Source: Sterolibacterium sp.
GTDB taxonomy: Bacteria; Pseudomonadota; Gammaproteobacteria; Burkholderiales; Rhodocyclaceae
Reading direction: 5' to 3'
Assembly: GCA_028713555.1 (NCBI GenBank)
Contig: JAQTOA010000011.1
Coordinates: forward strand, 62,001 to 126,000
Length of the DNA: 64,000 nt
Part shown: positions 40,000 through 48,695 of the stretch, piece after piece
How the letters are laid out: the number at the start of each line of letters is the position of its first letter
How positions within the stretch are numbered: position 1 is the stretch's first letter
The notes under the pieces: generated by a model
What the model was told of the DNA's origin: nothing
Database searches by the model: none
What the model saw: only the letters and a program-made list of their open reading frames with translations
Position numbers and translations under genes: made by a program

Positions 40000-41363
40000 T
40001 TGGCTTTCCTCTCATGGCGACGGTAGGCAGCCTTGGCCACCTGCATGAATTGCACCAGGGGCCGGTGGGATGGGCAACTCCATGAGCAGCAGCCGCACTC
40101 GAAACATTCCCTGATGCCGAACTGCTCGGTCTCCAGCGGGCGCCCCGCCTCCATGTACTGCGATACGCGATTGGGCTCCAGGCCCATGGGGCAGGCGTCG
40201 ATGCATTCGCCACAGGAGATGCAGGGCTGGTAGCGGGTGATGCTGGTTTCCGCCGCTGTCAGGAAGAGCAGGCCGCTGCTGCCCTTAGTCACGGAGACGC
40301 CGAGGTCGGCGATGGTGCGCCCCATCATCGGGCCGCCGAGCAGGATCTTCACCACCTCGCCGCTGTAGCCGCCGCAATACGCCAAAAGATCCTCGACCGA
40401 GGTGCCGATCGGGACTCGGAGGTTCTTTGGCGTCTTGATGCCCAGGCCGGATACCGTCAGCACCCGCTCCAGGACCGGCTTGCCGTTACGGATCGCCTCA
40501 AGGCAGGCGATGGCCGTGGCGACGTTCTGCACCACGATGCCGACGTGCATCGGCAACCCACCCTTGGGCACCAAGCGGCCAGTCAGCGACTGCACCAGTT
40601 GCTTTTCGGAGCCCTGCGGATAGCGGGTCTGGGTCACCACCACGGTCATCTTGACCGGCGGGTCCATCTTGTCGAGCCCTAGTTCGGCGATGGTCTGGCG
40701 CATCTTCTCGGCAGCGGGCTGTTTGTTGTCTTCGACGCCGATGACGCAGTTCTTGACGCCAATGATCTTGCTGATGAGCCAGGAGCCGAGCACAACCTTC
40801 TCGCTCTCCTCCAGCATCAGCCGGTAGTCGCAGGTCAGGTAGGGCTCGCACTCCGAGCCGTTGATGACCAGGGTGTCGACCTTGGCATCCTTGGGCAGAG
40901 TCAGCTTGCGGTAGGTGGGGAAGGCGGCGCCGCCGAGTCCGACCACACCGGCATCGCGGATGCGCTCGAGCATCTGCGCGACCGGCAGCGCCTGCCAGCC
41001 GGCCTGCTCCGGAAACTGAGGATCGTCTTCGCCCGGCTTGGCCTGGATGGTGATGACGGTGTCGTAGACCAGTGAGGCGTGGGGGCCGGTCTGCACGTTC
41101 TTGATGATGCCGCTGACCGGCGCGTGCAGAGAGACGCCGCCGCCGGGCACGGTCGCGATGACATCGCCGCGCTTGACCTTGGCCGCTTTGACCACCAGTG
41201 GCTCGGCCGACGGGCCCAGGCTCTGGCTCACCGGCAGGGACACGCTGGTCGGGATGAAATCCTCGATCGGCAGGTTTTCGGTGAGTTCCTTGTGCTCGTC
41301 GGGATGGATGCCCCCACGAGAGAAGGTCGGAAGTGCTGATTTGCTCCAGCTTAGCAAGCTCAT
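39996..41363 (-). CDS. rnfC: Rnf complex NADH-binding Fe-S subunit C
   Basis: A 455-residue protein. The N-terminal part has biotinyl-like VVKAAKVKRGDVIATVPGGG, the NADH/FMN site region has DAGVVGLGGAAFPTYRKL, and two 4Fe-4S motifs are CISCGECIDACPMGLEPN and CFECGCCSWSCPSHRP. It exchanges electrons with NAD at the cytoplasmic face. It is the first rnf gene after apbE. The length matches clostridial RnfC rather than the longer E. coli RsxC (740). Confidence 0.95.
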   Translation of the reverse strand: MSLLSWSKSALPTFSRGGIHPDEHKELTENLPIEDFIPTSVSLPVSQSLGPSAEPLVVKAAKVKRGDVIATVPGGGVSLHAPVSGIIKNVQTGPHASLVYDTVITIQAKPGEDDPQFPEQAGWQALPVAQMLERIRDAGVVGLGGAAFPTYRKLTLPKDAKVDTLVINGSECEPYLTCDYRLMLEESEKVVLGSWLISKIIGVKNCVIGVEDNKQPAAEKMRQTIAELGLDKMDPPVKMTVVVTQTRYPQGSEKQLVQSLTGRLVPKGGLPMHVGIVVQNVATAIACLEAIRNGKPVLERVLTVSGLGIKTPKNLRVPIGTSVEDLLAYCGGYSGEVVKILLGGPMMGRTIADLGVSVTKGSSGLLFLTAAETSITRYQPCISCGECIDACPMGLEPNRVSQYMEAGRPLETEQFGIRECFECGCCSWSCPSHRPLVQFMQVAKAAYRRHERKAK

Positions 41364-41381
41364 CCTTCAGTACCTCTCATA

Positions 41382-42380
41382 TCAAGCCTTCACCGTGGCG
41401 ACGACGCCTTGCGGCGTGACGAAAATCGCCTGCTCGCCACCGCCGGCCTTGAGAATCGCCTGGCGCTTATCGACCGGGGCCATCAGCATGGTGGCGGACA
41501 GGCCGTCGGCGGCGAAACCCGATTTGGCTACCACCGAAACGCTGAACATGGCCGGAGCCGTGCCGCCGGTGCGGGTGTTGAAGATGTGGGTGAAGTGTCC
41601 TGCTTTGTCGAGAATGGTGCCGTAGCCGCCGGAAGTAGAGATGCACTTGTCGACCACGTCGAGGCTGGTGATTGTTTCGTTCCGATCGGCCGGATTGGCA
41701 ATCCCAATGCGCCAGGCCGAACCATCCGGCTTGGCCGAAAAGACCCGCGGCTCACCCATGTCCACCAGCATGCGGTCGAATCCATGCGCTCTCAATACGT
41801 CGGCGACTTTGTCGGTAACATAGCCCTGAGCACCGGCGTTCAAAGTCAGTCCCATGCCCGGACGGGCAAAGGCGATGCGGTTGGAGGCGTGATCCACTTC
41901 GACCGACCGCCAATCGACCAGCGCCAGCGCGGCGGCAAGATCATGCGCCGAAGGTCCGGCAGGGTCCGCGTTGTCGGCAGCGAAATGGGTGAAATAGAGA
42001 CTCCAGAGCGGCTGTACGGTCGGGTCATAGACACCGTCGCTGATCTTCGCCAAGGACAGCGCACGCTCAAGCATGGTCATCATGTCGGCGGGGGCATGGT
42101 CGAGCTTGCCTTGGCGATTGAGCCGGGAAATAGCGCTGTCGGCGCGATACACGCTGAAAATCGCTTCGAGACGCCGCAATTCAGCCAGTGCTGCGGTGAT
42201 GGCTTGTTGCGCGACAGTCTCGTCGGTGTGGTAGAGCTGGATCGAAGCCGGGCCCCCGAGGGCAATGCCCTCCCAGCGAACCAATCTGGCCTGTACGCCA
42301 CCTGCTTTGAGCAGGAGCGGCAAACCGGCAGCAGCAGCGGCGAAGGTGATGAAACGGCGGCGAGACAAGGCGACGGGCAT
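41382..42380 (-). CDS. apbE: FAD:protein FMN transferase ApbE
   Basis: A 332-residue protein with a twin-arginine type signal (LSRRRFITFAAAAAGLPLLL), so it is exported. ApbE features include AIFSVYRADSAISRLNRQG, LNAGAQGYVTDKVAD, MGEPRVFS and ISTSGGYG. It transfers FMN from FAD to Thr of RnfG and RnfD. It is encoded 18 bp upstream of rnfC and is the first gene of the operon, a direct functional link. Confidence 0.93.
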   Translation of the reverse strand: MPVALSRRRFITFAAAAAGLPLLLKAGGVQARLVRWEGIALGGPASIQLYHTDETVAQQAITAALAELRRLEAIFSVYRADSAISRLNRQGKLDHAPADMMTMLERALSLAKISDGVYDPTVQPLWSLYFTHFAADNADPAGPSAHDLAAALALVDWRSVEVDHASNRIAFARPGMGLTLNAGAQGYVTDKVADVLRAHGFDRMLVDMGEPRVFSAKPDGSAWRIGIANPADRNETITSLDVVDKCISTSGGYGTILDKAGHFTHIFNTRTGGTAPAMFSVSVVAKSGFAADGLSATMLMAPVDKRQAILKAGGGEQAIFVTPQGVVATVKA

Positions 42381-42681
42381 AATGGCAACCTCGACAAAAT
42401 AATGATCCCCGGCTAACCGGGGAGTGCGTGATTCTAAAATAACGACCTAGCAACGTCGGCTAAACTCATGCCAATCCACAGAATGCAAAAATCCCCGAAA
42501 AGGTTGTGTGTTTCAACATCTGAAATTGCTTCTCAAATACAAGCTCATGGCAGGGACGTAATATTAACGCTTGCAACCGGCGATGACTTGACACATATCA
42601 AAGTGTGTCCCGGCTCCGAACACCGGCCAATTGATACGATTCGGGTCGTCTTGTTTCAAAGTCAGCAGTAATGCAAATGCC
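42381..42681. promoter_or_regulatory. Divergent regulatory region between apbE-rnf and ccoI, with Fnr box
   Basis: A 301-bp region. An Fnr-type box TTGACACATATCAA (42588-42601) lies 81 bp before the ccoI start. A short hairpin CCCCGG-CTAA-CCGGGG (42407-42422) sits in the apbE leader. The box is much nearer to ccoI, so oxygen control of ccoIS is the better inference; control of apbE-rnf is possible. Confidence 0.7.
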
Positions 42682-45165
42682 ATGGATTCACCAGAATGTA
42701 ACTGTTATCACTGCGGCTTGCCGATTCCAGCAGATACCGATTTGCAGGTCGAGATCGACAGCCGGCTCCGGCGCATGTGCTGTGCCGGTTGCCAGGCAGT
42801 GGCGAAAGCCATTGTCGGGAATGGCCTGGCCGACTATTACCGGCATCGCGATGCGTTGCCTGAAAGCCCGCGTGAGGCGTTGCCAGAAGCCTTGCGGAAC
42901 GCTGGGTTATTTGACCATCCCGAGGTACAGCAGAACTTTGTGCAAGCCACTGGCGAGCATGAACGCGAAGCTTCGCTGATCTTCGAGGGTATTACCTGCG
43001 CCGCCTGTGTCTGGCTTAACGAACAGCACCTGATGCGCCAAGCCGGTGTCACCGGCGTCACTATCAACTACGCTACCCGCCGCGCTCGCGTGCGCTGGGA
43101 TGAAAGACGCGCCAAGCTTTCCGGAATCCTCTCCGCAGTTGCCGCCATAGGCTACCGTGCTCATCCCTATGACCCGTTGCGTTCCGAGCAATTGGTGCAG
43201 AAGGAGCGCGGTGCGGCGCTGTGGCGCTTGTTCGTCGCCGGCTTCGGCATGATGCAAGTAATGATGTATGCCATCCCGGTCTACCTGGCCGTCGATGGCG
43301 ACATGACGCCGGATATCGAGCAGTTGATGCGCTGGGCCAGCCTGATCCTGACCTTGCCGGTGATCCTGTATTCCGCCGCACCATTTTTTCGCAGCGCTTG
43401 GCGCGACATCCGGCTCGCCCGCGTCGGCATGGATGTACCAGTGGCTCTCGGCGTCGGCAGTGCCTTTGCGGCCAGTTGCTGGGCGACGCTGACGGCGAGT
43501 GGCGCAGTGTATTTCGATTCGGTGACGATGTTTCTTTTTTTCCTGCTGGGCGGTCGCTATTTCGAGATGATGGCACGGCAAAAGGCAGCGCGCGGCATCG
43601 AGACCCTGGCGCGTGCCTTGCCGACCTTTGCCTCACGTGTCACCGGATTTCCCGCGTTGGCTGCCGAAAGCGTCACGGTGGCTCAACTCGTGGCCGGCGA
43701 TATCTTGCTAGTACAACCGGGAGAAGTGGTTCCGGCCGACGGCGAAGTCATTCAAGGCGAAAGCAGTACGGATGAATCACTCCTCAGCGGAGAAAGCGCG
43801 GCAGTTGCGAAACGGAGCGGCGATGCGGTTATCGGTGGCAGTATCAATGTGGCCAGCCCGCTGGTTGTGCGTGTCGAAAAAGTCGGCACGGACACCCGCC
43901 TGGCGGCAATCCAACGCCTGGCCGAGCGTGCTTCGATGGAAAAACCGCGACTGGTGGAAATGGCTGATCGTATCGCTGCGCATTTCGTCGGCGTGTTGCT
44001 GGTCCTGGCGGTAATCAGCGGAGCGGTGTGGACTTTGATCGATCCGCAGCGCGCACTATGGGTATTCGTCGCCGTGCTGGTGGTGAGTTGCCCCTGCGCG
44101 CTATCGCTGGCGACTCCAGCCGCAATGGCGGTGGCCACTGGCGCTCTGTCGCGGCTGGGGATCATGGTGACGCGCGGCCATGCCATCGAGGTGCTGGCCC
44201 GTGCGAATCATTTTGTTTTCGACAAGACTGGCACGCTGACTCAGGGTCGGCTGACTCTGGTTGAGACGTTGCTGCTCGGGGACTTATCGGCATCCGCCGT
44301 GTTGACCTTGGCAGCAACGCTGGAGCAGGGCTCGGAACATCCTATCGGGCGCGCATTGCGGGCGGCGGTTGGCACCGAGCCACTGGGGCTGGTGGAAGAT
44401 TTGCGGGCCTTGAATAGCCAGGGTATCGAAGCGCGCCTTGCCGGCCAACTGGTGCGGATCGGCACGCCGGATTTCGCCGGTGCCCTGCATGCGCAGCCTT
44501 TATCCGCTACGGCGTTGCGCTGGCGAGACGCGGGTGGCAGCGTGATTGCACTGGCGAACAGCCAGGGTTGGCTGGCCTTGTTGCGTTTCCAGGACAGTCT
44601 GCGCCCCCAGGCTGCGGCGCTGATCGAATCATTGCGTAGCCAGGGAGCACGACTCAGCATACTCAGCGGCGATACGCCAGCAGCAGTGGCCGAAGCCGCG
44701 GCGCAACTCGGTATCACAGATGCGCTCGGCGGCCAGACGCCGGAAGCCAAACACGCTTTCATCTCCAAACTGCAAGCGCATGGAGAGATCGTGGCAATGC
44801 TCGGCGACGGGGTCAATGATGCGCCGGTGCTGGCGCAGGCACAGGTTTCCATTGCCATGGGCAGCGGTACCGACCTCGCCCGCCAGCAAGCTGACATCGT
44901 CCTGCTGGCGGAAGACCTGATGCAGTTCGCGCAGGGTGTAAAGCTGGCGCGGCGGACCTTGCGCATCGTACGGCAAAACCTGATTTGGGCGTTCGCCTAT
45001 AATCTGCTGGCGATTCCGTTGGCGATGCTGGGAATGGTCACCCCCTGGATGGCGGGTCTTGGCATGTCGATGAGCTCTTTGCTGGTGGTGCTGAATACCT
45101 TGCGTTTGCAGGGTCAGACGGGGCCAGTTGTTCGAACCGAAACATTGCCGACCAAGGTTGCCTGA
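42682..45165 (+). CDS. ccoI: Copper-transporting P1B-type ATPase for cbb3 oxidase assembly
   Basis: An 827-residue protein, start MDSPECNCYHCGLPIP. The N-terminal Cys-rich segment (C6, C8, C11, MCCAGC at 32-37) is typical of FixI/CcoI. It is followed by an HMA-type copper-binding motif GITCAACVWL (CAAC at 106-109), the CPC membrane motif (470-472), the phosphorylation site DKTGTL (514) and GDGVNDAPVL. It supplies copper to the CcoN active site. Upstream ATGs lie in the promoter-proximal leader and are not conserved. An Fnr box precedes it and ccoS overlaps its stop. Confidence 0.95.
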   Translation: MDSPECNCYHCGLPIPADTDLQVEIDSRLRRMCCAGCQAVAKAIVGNGLADYYRHRDALPESPREALPEALRNAGLFDHPEVQQNFVQATGEHEREASLIFEGITCAACVWLNEQHLMRQAGVTGVTINYATRRARVRWDERRAKLSGILSAVAAIGYRAHPYDPLRSEQLVQKERGAALWRLFVAGFGMMQVMMYAIPVYLAVDGDMTPDIEQLMRWASLILTLPVILYSAAPFFRSAWRDIRLARVGMDVPVALGVGSAFAASCWATLTASGAVYFDSVTMFLFFLLGGRYFEMMARQKAARGIETLARALPTFASRVTGFPALAAESVTVAQLVAGDILLVQPGEVVPADGEVIQGESSTDESLLSGESAAVAKRSGDAVIGGSINVASPLVVRVEKVGTDTRLAAIQRLAERASMEKPRLVEMADRIAAHFVGVLLVLAVISGAVWTLIDPQRALWVFVAVLVVSCPCALSLATPAAMAVATGALSRLGIMVTRGHAIEVLARANHFVFDKTGTLTQGRLTLVETLLLGDLSASAVLTLAATLEQGSEHPIGRALRAAVGTEPLGLVEDLRALNSQGIEARLAGQLVRIGTPDFAGALHAQPLSATALRWRDAGGSVIALANSQGWLALLRFQDSLRPQAAALIESLRSQGARLSILSGDTPAAVAEAAAQLGITDALGGQTPEAKHAFISKLQAHGEIVAMLGDGVNDAPVLAQAQVSIAMGSGTDLARQQADIVLLAEDLMQFAQGVKLARRTLRIVRQNLIWAFAYNLLAIPLAMLGMVTPWMAGLGMSMSSLLVVLNTLRLQGQTGPVVRTETLPTKVA

Positions 45166-45356
45166 TGGAAGTGCTCTACCTGCTGATCCCGCTTTCAGTG
45201 GTGTTGGTGTTCCTGATTGGCGTGGTATTTTGGTGGGCGCTGAAAAGTGGCCAGTTCGAGGACATGGAAGGTCCGGCTTATCGTGTCCTGATGGACGATG
45301 ATCGGCCGCAGCAGGTTTTGAAGGATGATGGCGATCTCCGTCACCATGACAAATAA
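45165..45356 (+). CDS. ccoS: cbb3 oxidase maturation protein CcoS
   Basis: A 63-residue protein with one membrane segment (LLIPLSVVLVFLIGVVFWWA) followed by SGQFEDMEGPAYRVLMDDD, the CcoS hallmark. It is required for cofactor insertion into cbb3 oxidase. The start overlaps the ccoI stop by one base, so the two are coupled. Confidence 0.95.
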   Translation: MEVLYLLIPLSVVLVFLIGVVFWWALKSGQFEDMEGPAYRVLMDDDRPQQVLKDDGDLRHHDK

Positions 45357-45386
45357 CTCATTGTCAATTACGGCATAATTGCCTTC

Positions 45387-45911
45387 ATGATTTTATCCCG
45401 CACCAGCCAATATGCCATCCAAGCGCTGATCTATATCGCGACACAGCCGCGCGGGGTTCCTATTCTCAACCGCACTATTGCACAACACCTTAGTGTGCCG
45501 CCGGCCTATCTTGCAAAGATCATGCAGAATCTTTGCCGGGGAGGCGTGCTCCATTCGTTCCGCGGCAGACAGGGAGGATTCTGCTTGCGGGAAGGTTGCG
45601 AAAAGACCGATCTGATGCGGATTCTCACCCTCGTCGAAGGACCGGGCCTGGCCGAGAATTGCGTCATCGGTCTGAAAATATGCGAAGATGAGTCGGCTTG
45701 CCCGATGCACGCCAAGTGGCAGCCTATCAAGCTCAAGATTGTCGAGTTGTTGCATAAGCAGACGCTGGAAAAGCTCGCTCTGGCGGTGAAAAGCGGAAAG
45801 TACCGGCTAACTGAATTGCCCCACGCTGCCCTTTCGCTGCCGCCTGCGTCCGATGTTCGCGCAAGCAAAGCGGCAAAACCACCGAAAAAACCTGTCCGAA
45901 GCCGTCAATGA
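45387..45911 (+). CDS. Rrf2-family Fe-S transcription regulator
   Basis: A 174-residue protein. The N-terminal winged helix is MILSRTSQYAIQALIYIATQ with the RGRQGGF motif (residues 59-65). Three cysteines at 92, 99 and 105 (NCVIGLKICEDESAC) match the cluster ligands of the IscR/NsrR group. A Lys/Pro-rich tail of about 30 residues is extra. Its location between ccoIS and fnr suggests O2 or NO sensing for the respiratory genes. Which of IscR, NsrR or another subgroup it belongs to cannot be told here. Confidence 0.85.
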   Translation: MILSRTSQYAIQALIYIATQPRGVPILNRTIAQHLSVPPAYLAKIMQNLCRGGVLHSFRGRQGGFCLREGCEKTDLMRILTLVEGPGLAENCVIGLKICEDESACPMHAKWQPIKLKIVELLHKQTLEKLALAVKSGKYRLTELPHAALSLPPASDVRASKAAKPPKKPVRSRQ

Positions 45912-45990
45912 ACCAGAGCGCGTTTGTTTGGAAATCTTCTGTAGAACCATCTCTCTGCTTCGCAACCGCAGCAAGCGGCGGATCGATGAA

Positions 45991-46749
45991 ATGAGCACCA
46001 GTGCCAGGGTTTCCTCCTTGCTTCCCTTGTCGAAACAGCATTGCGAGCCGGTCACCTGCAATAACTGCGGAATTTATCAGCTCTGCCTGCCCCTGGGCCT
46101 TGATCGCGCGGATATGTCCTTACTGGATAGCGTCGTCAAGAGGAAAGAAATCTATAAGCGCGGTCAAGTGCTGTTCCTGCCCGGGGAGCATCTCGATTAC
46201 CTGTATGCGATTCGCAGCGGCTCAGTCAAGACCTATGTATGTACCCTGGATGGAAGGGTGCAGATCACCGGTTTCCATATTGCCGGCGAATTGCTCGGCT
46301 TGAGCGCGCTTGCCTCACGCCACTACAGCAGCGAGGCAAGTGCGCTGGAGACGGTATCCGTCTGCAAAGTCGAGATCAGCCGTCTTGATGAAGTGGCAAT
46401 GAAAATCCCCTCGATTCAGTACCAGATGCTGAGGATCATGAGCAGCCAGATACGACAGGACGAGGATTTGATGCTGTTGCTGGGAAAGCGCAGCGCCGAA
46501 GAACGGCTTGCCGAGTTTCTGATCGGCCTTTCCCGGCGCTTTGCCAGCCGGAATTATTCGGGAACACAATTTCGTTTGAGCATGTCGCGTCTGGATATCG
46601 GCAACTATCTTGGCTTGGCGGAGGAGACTGTGATCAGAATCCTCAAGCGCTTTCAGGAAAACGGGCTCATTACCACCGAGCGCCGTCACGTTCGCTTGAA
46701 CGACATCGAGCGGCTCAGTGCCATAGCGCACATTGACCTCACCGAATAG
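45991..46749 (+). CDS. Fnr-type oxygen regulator with altered recognition helix
   Basis: A 252-residue Crp/Fnr-family protein. Cluster cysteines C23, C26, C32 (TCNNCGIYQLC) and C125 (VSVCKVE) match the four ligands of E. coli Fnr, so an O2-labile [4Fe-4S] cluster is expected. The recognition helix reads AEETVIRILKRF, with Ile215 in place of the Ser of the usual E-T-(I/V)-S-R. Ser212 in E. coli Fnr helps choose the base at the TTGAT half-site, so specificity may differ. The start at MSTSARVSS is chosen since earlier ATGs lie inside the upstream gene. It is encoded just upstream of cyd. Confidence 0.9.
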   Translation: MSTSARVSSLLPLSKQHCEPVTCNNCGIYQLCLPLGLDRADMSLLDSVVKRKEIYKRGQVLFLPGEHLDYLYAIRSGSVKTYVCTLDGRVQITGFHIAGELLGLSALASRHYSSEASALETVSVCKVEISRLDEVAMKIPSIQYQMLRIMSSQIRQDEDLMLLLGKRSAEERLAEFLIGLSRRFASRNYSGTQFRLSMSRLDIGNYLGLAEETVIRILKRFQENGLITTERRHVRLNDIERLSAIAHIDLTE

Positions 46750-46809
46750 CTGCAGGAATTCCTTTGGCGGCGCCAGACTTGTGGCGCGATCCTTGGCGAA
46801 CACCAAAGT

Positions 46810-46876
46810 TGACTTCTGTCAGGATTTTGTTTGAAACAGGTTGATATCTGATATCAGGATATTAATATCCTGATAT
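46810..46876 (+). promoter_or_regulatory. cyd promoter region: Crp/Fnr-like dyad, conserved block and 26-bp perfect palindrome
   Basis: Starts with TGACTTCTGTCA (46810-46821), a TGAC-N4-GTCA dyad. The 39-bp block 46810-46848 matches 50024-50062 upstream of ccoN at 30 positions without gaps. A perfect 26-bp palindrome (46851-46876, half-site ATATCAGGATATT) follows. The TGATATC at the block end lies about 30 bp after the dyad centre, as a -10 would for a class II site. Confidence 0.6.
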
Positions 46877-46920
46877 TGTCAGTATTTATCCATGAGCACC
46901 CCTGAAGTTTTAAGGTTCCC

Positions 46921-47154
46921 ATGAAAACCCCATCTTTTTTAACAGACTCCGCGTCCCATAAATTACGCCGGGAAATCGCCCTCGCCCTGGCCGTCAAGAT
47001 AGCCTTGGTCGTTGCCATCAAGCTCATATTCTTCAGCGATCCGCCCAGCAAGACTGAAGTGGCGACAAGAGTTGCCGAACGTCTTGTGGGTGGCGCACAG
47101 GCCACTACCGAATTTCAACCTCAACGCGCAACTCAAGAACTGGAGAAACCATGA
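46921..47154 (+). CDS. cydP: Cytochrome bd small accessory protein CydP
   Basis: A 77-residue protein with one membrane segment (IALALAVKIALVVAIKLIFF). Small proteins of this type precede cydA in many betaproteobacteria (CydP family). Its stop overlaps the cydA start by 4 bp. Probably a membrane assembly or stability subunit of the bd oxidase. Confidence 0.8.
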   Translation: MKTPSFLTDSASHKLRREIALALAVKIALVVAIKLIFFSDPPSKTEVATRVAERLVGGAQATTEFQPQRATQELEKP

Positions 47155-48683
47155 TCAATGAAAGCGTTGTAGACCTGTCTCGCCTGCAATTCGCGGCGAC
47201 TGCGTTTTATCACTTCCTGTTTGTGCCACTCACGCTGGGGCTTTCCTGGCTGCTGGTGGTGATGGAAGCCGCGTATGTCATTAGCGGCAAGGAAATCTAC
47301 CGGGAAATGACCAAGTTCTGGGGCAAGCTCTACGGCATCAACTTTGCCTTGGGCGTTACCACCGGACTGACCATGGAGTTCCAATTCGGCACCAACTGGT
47401 CCTACTATTCCCACTATGTCGGCGACATATTCGGCGCGCCCTTGGCGATTGAAGGGCTGTTGGCCTTCTTCCTTGAATCCACCATGGTCGGGCTGTTCTT
47501 CTTCGGCTGGGATCGATTGTCAAAAACCGGCCACCTGTGTGTGACCATCTTCATGGCTTTGGGCACCAATCTTTCCGCCTTGCTGATCCTGATCGCCAAT
47601 GGCTGGATGCAGGATCCGGTGGGTTCCGCGTTCAACCCGGTGACCATGCGCATGGAACTGACCGACTTCGCTGCCTTGGTTCTCAATCCGATCGCCCAGT
47701 CCAAGTTCGTGCATACGCTTTCCGCCGGCTATGTGACGGGATCGCTGTTCGTGCTGGGGATTTCCTCCTGGTATTTGCTGAAAGGCAAGCATATCGAATT
47801 TGCCCGGCGCTCCTTCCGCGTTGCCGCCGCCTTCGGCCTGGCCGGGGTGGCATCCGTCATCGTGCTGGGCGACGAATCCGCTTATTCGACTTCGGAATCG
47901 CAGAAATCGAAGCTCGCAGCCATTGAAGCCATGTGGGAAACCGAGCCTGCACCGGCCAGCTTCAACCTGATCGCCTTTCCCGACGAAGAGAAGCAGGCCA
48001 ACAACGGGGCGATCCGCATTCCCTATGCGCTGGGCCTGCTCGCCACGCGTTCCACTACCCGGCAATTGCCCGGCATCAAGGAGATTCGCCAGCGCAACAA
48101 GGAACGTATCGAATCCGGGATGAAGGCGGCCATCGCCCTCAAGGCCATGCGCAAGAATCCGGCCGACGCTGAGGCCAAGTCCATCTTCGACCAGCATGTC
48201 AACGATCTTGGCTATGGCCTGCTGGTGATGAAGTACAGCGAGGACCTGAGCCAGGCCACCCCGGCGCAGATCGAGCAGGCGGCCAGGGACTCGGTACCCC
48301 GCGTGGCGGGCCTGTTCTGGACCTTCCGACTGATGGTGGGCCTGGCTTTCGCCATGCTGGCCCTGGTGGTGGTCGCCTTCTGGTCCAGCGTTAAGGGAAC
48401 TTTCCAGGACAAACCCTGGCTGCTGAAATGGGCGCTGTGGTTCATACCCATGCCGTGGATTGCCTGCGAACTGGGCTGGTTCGTCGCCGAATACGGCCGC
48501 CAACCCTGGACGGTTTTCGGAATACTGCCGACCCACATCTCCGCTTCCAGCCTCTCGACTGCCAGCCTGTGGGGCTCGATCGCCGGTTTCATCGGTTTCT
48601 ATACCCTGTTGCTGGTGGCCGAGATGTACCTGATGTTCAAGTATGCCCGTCTTGGCCCCACCGCCTTGCAGCCCAACGCTTAA
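47151..48683 (+). CDS. cydA: Cytochrome bd quinol oxidase subunit I
   Basis: A 510-residue protein with the CydA features: LSRLQFAATAFYHFLFVPLT (His ligand region of heme b595), GRxxQPW Q-loop signature (EYGRQPWTVFGILP), the second His in FVHTLSAGYVTGS and the Met region FWTFRLMVGL. The length indicates the long Q-loop type of E. coli CydA. It oxidises quinol and reduces O2 at low oxygen. The start is ATGATCAATGAAAGC; cydB follows after 12 bp. Confidence 0.97.
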   Translation: MINESVVDLSRLQFAATAFYHFLFVPLTLGLSWLLVVMEAAYVISGKEIYREMTKFWGKLYGINFALGVTTGLTMEFQFGTNWSYYSHYVGDIFGAPLAIEGLLAFFLESTMVGLFFFGWDRLSKTGHLCVTIFMALGTNLSALLILIANGWMQDPVGSAFNPVTMRMELTDFAALVLNPIAQSKFVHTLSAGYVTGSLFVLGISSWYLLKGKHIEFARRSFRVAAAFGLAGVASVIVLGDESAYSTSESQKSKLAAIEAMWETEPAPASFNLIAFPDEEKQANNGAIRIPYALGLLATRSTTRQLPGIKEIRQRNKERIESGMKAAIALKAMRKNPADAEAKSIFDQHVNDLGYGLLVMKYSEDLSQATPAQIEQAARDSVPRVAGLFWTFRLMVGLAFAMLALVVVAFWSSVKGTFQDKPWLLKWALWFIPMPWIACELGWFVAEYGRQPWTVFGILPTHISASSLSTASLWGSIAGFIGFYTLLLVAEMYLMFKYARLGPTALQPNA

Positions 48684-48695
48684 GGAGTACTGACC

